From the NCBI GenBank assembly GCA_947452325.1, contig CANGCZ010000009.1, positions 1 to 19,386 on the forward strand: a stretch of 19,386 nt of DNA, read 5' to 3'. The notes under the pieces are model-generated. The model searched no databases, was not told the DNA's origin, and saw nothing but the letters and a program-made list of their open reading frames with translations. A program made the translations under genes and the position numbers. Source of the DNA: Comamonadaceae bacterium (GTDB lineage: Bacteria > Pseudomonadota > Gammaproteobacteria > Burkholderiales > Burkholderiaceae_C). Shown one piece after another: positions 14,200 through 19,386 of this stretch. Each line of letters starts with the position of its first letter. The first letter of the stretch is position 1.

Positions 14200-14841
14200 A
14201 TGAACATCAAAAAATACATATTTGCAGGCTTGCTGGTTTGGCTGCCCTTGGCCATCACCTTGTGGGTGCTGAGCTGGCTGGTGGGCGCCATGGACGGCAT
14301 TTTTGCCAATGTGCTGTATGGCCTGAGCAGTGTGTTGCCGCAAGCGGTCAGCGACTCTTTGCAGCATTTGCTGCAAATCCGTGGCCTGGGTGTGGTGTTG
14401 GTGTTTTTGGTGCTGGTCATCACAGGCGCGTTTGCATCCAATGTCGCCGGTCGCTGGCTGGTCACGCAATGGGACAAACTTTTCACGCACATTCCCATCG
14501 TCAAATCCATTTACACCAGTGTCAAAAAAGTCTCTGACACTTTGTTTTCCAGTAACGGTAATGCGTTTCGCAAAGCCGTTCTGATCCAGTACCCGCGCCA
14601 GGGCGCGTGGACGATTGCGTTTCAAACCGGTACGCCCACGGGCGAACTGGTGGACCACGTGGGCCAGGGTTACATCAATGTGTATGTCCCTACTACTCCC
14701 AACCCAACCAGCGGTTTTTTCCTGGTGGTGCCGGCCGCCGATGTGATTGAGTTGAACATGAGCGTGGATCAGGCGTTGACCTATGTGATTTCCATGGGCG
14801 CGGTGTCCCTGGACCAGCCTGTTTTGAAAAATCCGTCCTGA
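14200..14841 (+). CDS. DUF502 integral membrane protein
   Basis: The protein has 213 residues. Two membrane helices are visible, at about 6-28 (IFAGLLVWLPLAITLWVLSWLVG) and about 62-84 (GLGVVLVFLVLVITGAFASNVAG). A soluble region follows with the family features IPIVKSIYTSVKKVSDTLFS, FRKAVLIQYPRQGAWTIAFQTG and VPTTPNPTSGFFLVVPAADVIELNMSVDQAL. DUF502 proteins are widespread and lack an agreed function; plant members (COV/LCV) are membrane proteins involved in vascular patterning or trafficking. It follows FmdB by 17 nt and precedes aspS by 62 nt. It is probably co-transcribed with both. Confidence 0.93.
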   Translation: MNIKKYIFAGLLVWLPLAITLWVLSWLVGAMDGIFANVLYGLSSVLPQAVSDSLQHLLQIRGLGVVLVFLVLVITGAFASNVAGRWLVTQWDKLFTHIPIVKSIYTSVKKVSDTLFSSNGNAFRKAVLIQYPRQGAWTIAFQTGTPTGELVDHVGQGYINVYVPTTPNPTSGFFLVVPAADVIELNMSVDQALTYVISMGAVSLDQPVLKNPS

Positions 14842-14844
14842 ACC

Positions 14845-14864
14845 AAGCCTGCCTTTGGCGGCTT
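14845..14864 (+). repeat. Small hairpin between DUF502 and aspS
   Basis: AAGCC-T-GCC (14845-14853) pairs with GGC-GGCTT (14857-14864) around a TTT loop, giving 8 pairs with one bulged T. It begins 3 nt after the DUF502 stop. The following bases (GTCTCCATTTAAG) hold no T-run, so it is at best a weak attenuator or a processing/stability element before aspS. Confidence 0.35.
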
Positions 14865-14903
14865 GTCTCCATTTAAGAAACCTGTAACGAAAGAATTTTG
14901 AAC

Positions 14904-16703
14904 ATGGCAATGCGATCTCATTACTGCGGCTTGGTGACCGAAGCCCTCCAAGGACAAACCGTCACTTTGTGTGGCTGGGTCAATCGCAGACGTGACCACG
15001 GTGGCGTGATTTTTGTCGATTTGCGTGACCGCGAAGGTTATGTGCAAGTGGTGTGTGACCCGGATCGCGCCGAGATGTTCCAACAAGCCGAAGAGCTGCG
15101 TAACGAATTTTGTATTCAGATCAAAGGTCTGGTGCGTTTGCGACCTGACGGTACCTCTAATGACAACTTGAAAAGCGGCAAGATTGAAGTGTTATGCCAC
15201 GAACTCGTGGTGTTGAACCCCTCTGTCACACCACCGTTCCAGTTGGACGATGACAACTTGTCTGAGACCACACGCCTGACACACCGGGTGCTGGATTTGC
15301 GTCGTCCTTACATGCAGAAAAACCTGATGCTGCGCTACAAAGTAGCGATGGCCGTGCGCAAGTTTTTGGACGCCAATGGTTTTGTCGACATAGAAACGCC
15401 CATGCTGACCAAGAGCACACCCGAAGGTGCGCGTGACTATTTGGTGCCCAGCCGTGTGCATGACGGTCATTTCTTTGCGCTGCCGCAGTCACCGCAGTTG
15501 TTCAAGCAATTGTTGATGGTCTCGGGTTTTGACCGCTACTACCAGATCACCAAATGTTTCCGCGATGAAGACTTGCGCGCCGATCGCCAGCCTGAATTCA
15601 CCCAGATCGATATCGAAACTTCGTTCATGGACGAAGAAGAAATCCGCGCTTTGTTTCAGAACATGATCAAAGGCGTGTTCGTGGAAGCACTGGGTATTGA
15701 ACTCGGCGACTTCCCCATCATGGCTTACAGCGAAGCCATGCACCGCTTTGGCTCTGATAAACCTGACTTGCGCGTCAAACTCGAATTCACCGAGTTGACC
15801 GATGTCATGGCTGATGTGGATTTCAAAGTCTTCAGCGCACCGGCCACCACACCGGGCGGTCGCGTGGTCGCCTTGCGCGTGCCCAACGGCGGCGAAATGA
15901 GCCGGGGCGAAATCGACAGCTACACCGAGTTCGTGAAAATTTACGGTGCCAAGGGTTTGGCGTGGATCAAGGTCAACGATGTCGCCGCCGGGCGCGACGG
16001 TTTGCAGTCACCTATTGTGAAAAACATCCATGACGCTGCCATCACTGAGATTTTGAAACGCACTGGCGCTCAAAACGGCGACCTGTTGTTCTTCGGTGCT
16101 GACAAAGCCAAAGTGGTGAATGACGCCATCGGCGCCTTGCGTTTGAAAGTCGGTCACAGCGAGTTCGGCAAAAAGCAAGGCTTGTTGGAAAACCGTTGGG
16201 CACCTTTGTGGGTGGTCGACTTTCCGATGTTTGAGTACGACGAAGAAGCCCAGCGTTACAACGCGGTGCACCACCCGTTCACCGCGCCCAAAGACGGCCA
16301 CGAAGACTGGATGGTCACTGCCCCCGAAAAATGCGTGGCCAAGGGCTATGACATGGTGTTGAACGGTTGGGAAATCGGCGGTGGTTCAGTCCGTATTCAC
16401 CGCGCCGATGTGCAGCAAAAAGTCTTTGATGCCCTCAAGATCACGCCCGAAGAAGCGCAAATCAAATTCGGCTTTTTGCTCGACGCATTGCAATACGGCG
16501 CACCGCCTCACGGCGGTCTGGCTTTTGGCTTAGACCGCATTGTTACTTTGATGACCGGTGCCGAATCGATTCGCGATGTGATCGCCTTTCCCAAAACCCA
16601 GCGCGCCCAGTGCTTGTTGACACAAGCGCCTTCACTGGTGGATGAAAAACAGCTGCGCGAACTGCACATCCGTTTGCGTAACCTCGACGTCAAAGCGGCC
16701 TGA
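14904..16703 (+). CDS. aspS: Aspartyl-tRNA synthetase, probably non-discriminating
   Basis: This class II synthetase has 599 residues. It has an N-terminal OB-fold anticodon domain (about 1-110), a catalytic core with the bacterial insertion domain, motif 2 FRDEDLRADRQPEFTQ (from residue 219) and motif 3 GLAFGLDR (538-545). I chose the ATG at 14904 (MAMRSHYCG); a TTG at 14898 or the ATG at 14910 are alternatives. In the anticodon domain, H32 (RRRDHGG) and G83 (RLRPDG) align with the His and Gly that mark Pseudomonas AspRS as non-discriminating; E. coli has Leu and Lys at or near these places. If so, it charges both tRNA-Asp and tRNA-Asn, and GatCAB would convert Asp-tRNA-Asn. folE follows 4 nt after its stop. 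Confidence 0.97.
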   Translation: MAMRSHYCGLVTEALQGQTVTLCGWVNRRRDHGGVIFVDLRDREGYVQVVCDPDRAEMFQQAEELRNEFCIQIKGLVRLRPDGTSNDNLKSGKIEVLCHELVVLNPSVTPPFQLDDDNLSETTRLTHRVLDLRRPYMQKNLMLRYKVAMAVRKFLDANGFVDIETPMLTKSTPEGARDYLVPSRVHDGHFFALPQSPQLFKQLLMVSGFDRYYQITKCFRDEDLRADRQPEFTQIDIETSFMDEEEIRALFQNMIKGVFVEALGIELGDFPIMAYSEAMHRFGSDKPDLRVKLEFTELTDVMADVDFKVFSAPATTPGGRVVALRVPNGGEMSRGEIDSYTEFVKIYGAKGLAWIKVNDVAAGRDGLQSPIVKNIHDAAITEILKRTGAQNGDLLFFGADKAKVVNDAIGALRLKVGHSEFGKKQGLLENRWAPLWVVDFPMFEYDEEAQRYNAVHHPFTAPKDGHEDWMVTAPEKCVAKGYDMVLNGWEIGGGSVRIHRADVQQKVFDALKITPEEAQIKFGFLLDALQYGAPPHGGLAFGLDRIVTLMTGAESIRDVIAFPKTQRAQCLLTQAPSLVDEKQLRELHIRLRNLDVKAA

Positions 16704-16707
16704 CACC

Positions 16708-17409
16708 ATGACCCAATCCATGGCTGATCAAGGCGTACCCATCTCCGTCAAAATCCGCGAGCGGGTGCTGGCGTCCAAGCAGCGTTTTCATGCGAACGAC
16801 AACATCGCCGAATTTATTCAACCGGGCGAACTCGAAGCCCTGCTGGATGAAGTCGAAGACAAAATGAAAGCGGTGCTTGAGAGTCTGGTGATTGACACGG
16901 CCAATGACCACAACACCAATGACACGGCCAAACGCTTGGCCAAGATGTATGTGAAAGAAGTGTTCAACGGCCGTTATGTGCAAGCGCCTGAGATCACCGA
17001 ATTCCCCAATGCCGAGCGTTTGAACGAGCTCATGATCGTCGGCCCCATCACCGTGCGCAGCGCCTGCAGTCACCATTTTTGCCCCATCATCGGCAAAATA
17101 TGGATAGGCATACTGCCCAACAAAAACACCAACGTCATCGGCTTGTCCAAATACGCCAGACTGGCTGAATGGGTGATGGGCAGGCCGCAAATTCAGGAAG
17201 AAGCCGTGGTGCAACTGGCTGACTTGATACAGCAAAAAACCCGTCCTGATGGTTTGGCGTTGGTGATGGAAGCCTCGCATTTCTGCATGGCCTGGCGCGG
17301 CGTCAAGGACTTGGACAGCCGCATGATCAACTCGGTCATGCGCGGTGCTTTCCTCAAAGACCCGATTTTGCGGCGCGAGTTTTTAGCGCTGATCCCGCAA
17401 AAAAATTAA
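16708..17409 (+). CDS. folE: GTP cyclohydrolase I (FolE), divergent zinc-site neighbourhood
   Basis: It converts GTP to 7,8-dihydroneopterin triphosphate, the entry to folate and pterin synthesis. The protein has 233 residues; the ATG at 16708 lies 4 nt after the aspS stop (a second possible start is the ATG at 16723). The zinc ligands are C120, H123 and C193, in SACSHHFC and ASHFCMAWRG. The catalytic histidine H191, R197, the GLSK phosphate-binding stretch and the RPQIQEE glutamate all match E. coli positions. Unusual are Ser at 121, where E. coli has Glu (CEHH), and the strand GKIWIGILPN in place of the usual GxxHVAYIP type. There is no ribosome site of its own, so translation is probably coupled to aspS. 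It is cytosolic and normally decameric. Confidence 0.93.
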   Translation: MTQSMADQGVPISVKIRERVLASKQRFHANDNIAEFIQPGELEALLDEVEDKMKAVLESLVIDTANDHNTNDTAKRLAKMYVKEVFNGRYVQAPEITEFPNAERLNELMIVGPITVRSACSHHFCPIIGKIWIGILPNKNTNVIGLSKYARLAEWVMGRPQIQEEAVVQLADLIQQKTRPDGLALVMEASHFCMAWRGVKDLDSRMINSVMRGAFLKDPILRREFLALIPQKN

Positions 17410-17444
17410 AGCGCTGCGGCTTTGCCTGCATCTGACGCCTCCCC

Positions 17445-18266
17445 ATGACTCGCTTGCTTGGTTGCGACTTCAGCAGCAGTCCATCTCCCAGAAAACGCAT
17501 TGTGATCGCCTGGGGCGAGGCCGCAGGGGACCGCGTGGTACTGAAGCAATTGCAACAGTTTCCTGCGCTGGCGGCTTTCAGCGAATGTTTGCATACACCC
17601 GGCCCTTGGGTAGGTGGTTTCGATTTGCCCTTTGGGTTGCCGCGCGAGTTGGTTGAAACCTTGGGATGGCCCACCGATTGGCTGGCTTGCATGCGGCATT
17701 TTGCGCAACTCAGCCGAGACGACATACGCGCGCAATTTGCCGGGTTTTGCAATCAGCGTCCGGTCGGTGGGAAGTTTGCGCACCGCGCTACCGATTTGCC
17801 TGCGGGCTCCAGTCCTTCCATGAAATGGGTGAACCCGCCGGTGGCGTTCATGATGCACGCCGGTGTGCCTTTGTTGTTGCAAGCCGGTGTGTATTTTCCT
17901 GGCTTGCATGATGGCGATAAGCAGCGCGTGGCCTTAGAGGCTTACCCGGGCATGTGGGCGCGGCGGGTGCTGCAACGGCAAAGTTACAAAAACGACGCCG
18001 CAGCCAAACAAACCAACGAACGTTGGCTGGCGCGCAAAAATTTATTGCATGCCTTGGTCTGGGGTCACGACGATGTGCCTGTGCGTTTGAAGCTGAGTTC
18101 GGCCATGGCAGACACGTTGGTGGACGACGCCAGCGGCGACAGTTTGGACGCGGTGATTTGCATGATGCAAGCCGCATGGGCACAACAGCGGTTCGAACAA
18201 GGCGACCCGCTGTATGGTTTGCCGCCTGACATGGACCGGTTGGAAGGATGGATACTCAACGCATGA
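17445..18266 (+). CDS. DUF429 protein, predicted RNase H-fold nuclease
   Basis: The protein has 273 residues. DUF429 proteins are predicted to have an RNase H-like fold, but no activity is established. Acidic residues placed as in that fold are visible: D8 (GCDFSSSPS), D60 (GGFDLPFGLPREL), E165 (ALEAYPG) and D232/D235 (SGDSLDAVIC). Other family-like stretches are SSPSMKWVNPPVAFMMHAG and a Lys/Arg-rich helix with KNDAAAKQTNERW. The 35-nt gap after folE holds no clear terminator. The C-terminus overlaps the acetyltransferase start by 4 nt (ATGA at 18263-18266), so the two are translated together. No signal peptide is seen; the protein is probably cytosolic. Confidence 0.85.
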   Translation: MTRLLGCDFSSSPSPRKRIVIAWGEAAGDRVVLKQLQQFPALAAFSECLHTPGPWVGGFDLPFGLPRELVETLGWPTDWLACMRHFAQLSRDDIRAQFAGFCNQRPVGGKFAHRATDLPAGSSPSMKWVNPPVAFMMHAGVPLLLQAGVYFPGLHDGDKQRVALEAYPGMWARRVLQRQSYKNDAAAKQTNERWLARKNLLHALVWGHDDVPVRLKLSSAMADTLVDDASGDSLDAVICMMQAAWAQQRFEQGDPLYGLPPDMDRLEGWILNA

Positions 18267-18841
18267 GCGAACCGGTGTTTGCACAAGTGATTGAGACGCC
18301 GCGCATGTGGTTGCGCTGTCCCATGCCGGGCGACGGTGATGCGCTTTACCAGTGTGTGCAACAAACGCTGGCGCAATTGCAGACCTGGCCTGACTCTTTG
18401 CCTTGGGCGTTGCAACCGCAGTCAACGGACATTTCGGAAAACTATTGCCAGACCTGTTATGCCGCCTGGGTGATGGGTTTGCGTTGGCCGCTGTTGATGT
18501 GGGATAAAGACACGGCGCAATTGGCGGGCAGCGTTGGTTTTCACCAAATCAACCATGACACGCAAACATGGGAGTTGGGTTATTGGTGCAGTCAGCCGTA
18601 TCAAGGACAAGGGCGCATGACAGAAGCGGTGTCGGTGTTGACCGCGTATGTGCGGGAGCACTGGCCGCAAGTGCGCATGCTGTGTCGCATAGATGAACGC
18701 AATACAGCCAGTTTGAGTGTGGTGCAAAAAGCAGGTTTCAGATTGGAAAAAAAAGAGACGCTGGTATCAGACAGTGGCGCGGTTTACCAAGTGCAGCATC
18801 ATGTGCTCGGGCGCGCGCTGCATACCGGGCAATCGGATTGA
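18263..18841 (+). CDS. GNAT-family N-acetyltransferase (RimJ/RimL-like)
   Basis: The protein has 192 residues. The opening IETPRMWLRCPMPGDGDALYQCV is the usual RimJ/RimL-type first strand and helix. The core motif A reads ELGYWCSQPYQGQGRMTEAV, with the acetyl-CoA pyrophosphate loop QGQGR at 114-118, and motif B is IDERNTASLSVVQKAGFRLE. Targets of this subfamily include N-termini of ribosomal proteins and small molecules; the substrate here cannot be told. I chose the ATG at 18263, which overlaps the DUF429 stop, over the ATG at 18248, because the family-like sequence starts after it. The last 43 nt overlap tail-to-tail with the opposite-strand moeB-like gene. Confidence 0.88.
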   Translation: MSEPVFAQVIETPRMWLRCPMPGDGDALYQCVQQTLAQLQTWPDSLPWALQPQSTDISENYCQTCYAAWVMGLRWPLLMWDKDTAQLAGSVGFHQINHDTQTWELGYWCSQPYQGQGRMTEAVSVLTAYVREHWPQVRMLCRIDERNTASLSVVQKAGFRLEKKETLVSDSGAVYQVQHHVLGRALHTGQSD

Positions 18842-19386
18842 CGTTGTAAACGCATCTCTGTCCAACTCAGGTCGCGCCCGTCCAGCATTTGCAAACGCCC
18901 GGCCAACGATTGGCCTAGACCTGTGAGCAATTTCAAAGCTTCAGCGGCTTGCAAACTGCCGATCACACCGACCAAAGGTGCCAACACGCCCATGGTGGAA
19001 CAACTGACTTCCTCGGGTGCATCGGCTGGCGGGAAGACGCAGGCATAGCAGGGCGATGCAGCGTCCCGCACATCGTAAGTGGTGAGTTGTCCATCAAGCC
19101 GGATGATGGCGCCGCTGACCAGGGGCACGCCATGCGTCACACACGCAGCGTTCAATGCGTGGCGGGTTTGAAAATTGTCGGTACAGTCCAACGCCACGTT
19201 GGCGTCAGCTATGAGTTGGTGCAACAAAGCGGCGTCGGCGCGTTCAGAAATGGTTCGCACATGCACGTCCGGGTTGAGTGCAAGCATGGCGGTGCGCGCG
19301 GATACTACCTTGAGCTGACCTATGCGCTCGGTGTTGTGCGCGATCTGGCGTTGCAGATTGGTTAAATCGACCGTGTCGTGGTCAAT
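18799..19386 (-). CDS. moeB: MoeB/ThiF-family adenylyltransferase, 5' end cut by window
   Basis: This E1-like enzyme adenylates the C-terminal glycine of a ubiquitin-fold sulfur carrier (MoaD or ThiS). 195 codons are visible; the N-terminal part with the glycine-rich ATP loop lies beyond the window. The first visible residues IDHDTVDLTNLQRQ are the ATP/Mg motif of the family. Next come ALDCTDNFQTRHALNAAC, then VPLVSGAIIRLDGQLTTY. Zinc cysteines come in two pairs, CYAC and CPVC (near the end). SCSTMGVLAPLVGVIGSLQAAEALKLLTG is the conserved helix after the catalytic-cysteine region. MoeB (molybdopterin) and ThiF (thiamin) cannot be separated with certainty from this fragment; the absence of a rhodanese domain fits plain MoeB/ThiF. 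The stop lies inside the acetyltransferase gene on the other strand. Confidence 0.9.
   Translation of the reverse strand: MDHDTVDLTNLQRQIAHNTERIGQLKVVSARTAMLALNPDVHVRTISERADAALLHQLIADANVALDCTDNFQTRHALNAACVTHGVPLVSGAIIRLDGQLTTYDVRDAASPCYACVFPPADAPEEVSCSTMGVLAPLVGVIGSLQAAEALKLLTGLGQSLAGRLQMLDGRDLSWTEMRLQRQSDCPVCSARPST

Noticed and set aside
14845..14864. Hairpin after DUF502 as an intrinsic terminator
   Set aside because: It has a bulged stem and no T-run on either strand; kept only as a minor hairpin.
14898..14903. TTG start for aspS
   Set aside because: Homologues begin MAMRSHYCG or MRSHYCG, so an ATG at 14904 or 14910 fits better.
14197..14910. 237-codon minus-strand frame opposite the DUF502 gene
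   Set aside because: Shadow frame; DUF502 on the plus strand has clear family features and membrane helices.
16642..16707. Upstream in-frame ATG for folE inside aspS
   Set aside because: The extra residues are the out-of-frame image of the AspRS C-terminus; the ATG at 16708 follows the aspS stop directly.
1..19386. Search by eye for tRNA, rRNA, CRISPR arrays, insertion sequences and attachment sites
   Set aside because: None was recognised; the dense coding layout leaves little room for them. A covariance-model scan would be needed to exclude small RNAs.

Overview
The window looks like core chromosome of a GC-rich betaproteobacterium of the order Burkholderiales, most likely Comamonadaceae-like. 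The reasons are the gene content and order (hemA-prfA; a giant DUF3683 FAD/Fe-S oxidoreductase; DUF971-ubiE-Tim44-ubiJ-ubiB; FmdB-DUF502-aspS) and the protein sequences themselves. No mobile element, CRISPR array, rRNA or tRNA was seen. Genes are tightly packed and there is no gene-free stretch longer than about 170 bases.

Layout. Positions 1-2231 (minus strand) hold hemA and the first 318 codons of prfA, reading toward the window start: haem/tetrapyrrole entry and translation termination. Divergent from hemA is a small three-helix membrane protein (2257-2523). Then a plus-strand cluster (2567-10726) runs: the 1290-residue 2-hydroxyacid-dehydrogenase-like flavo/iron-sulfur protein, a DUF971 protein, UbiE, a Tim44-like membrane protein, UbiJ and UbiB. 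UbiE, UbiJ and UbiB serve ubiquinone synthesis, and the large oxidoreductase is a plausible quinone-reducing dehydrogenase, so the cluster has a respiratory/quinone theme.

An opposing block (10727-13699, minus) encodes a polyamine-type ABC importer: a lipoprotein binding protein (PotF-like) and two permeases (PotH- and PotI-like). No ATPase (PotG) gene is present in the block. A strong intrinsic-terminator-like hairpin separates potF from potHI, and a promoter with an inverted repeat at its start site precedes potF. Divergent from potF, the plus strand resumes with FmdB zinc ribbon, DUF502 membrane protein, aspS, folE, a DUF429 RNase H-fold protein and a GNAT acetyltransferase (13871-18841). 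The last minus-strand gene, moeB/thiF-like, is cut by the window end and overlaps the acetyltransferase tail-to-tail.

No wholly new system is obvious. The points most worth a second look are: the large Fe-S flavoprotein beside a DUF971 protein; the ATPase-less pot block inside an otherwise housekeeping locus, with its internal terminator; a probably leaderless hemA promoter; a 9-bp inverted repeat just before the giant oxidoreductase gene; and an AspRS with the residues of the non-discriminating type.
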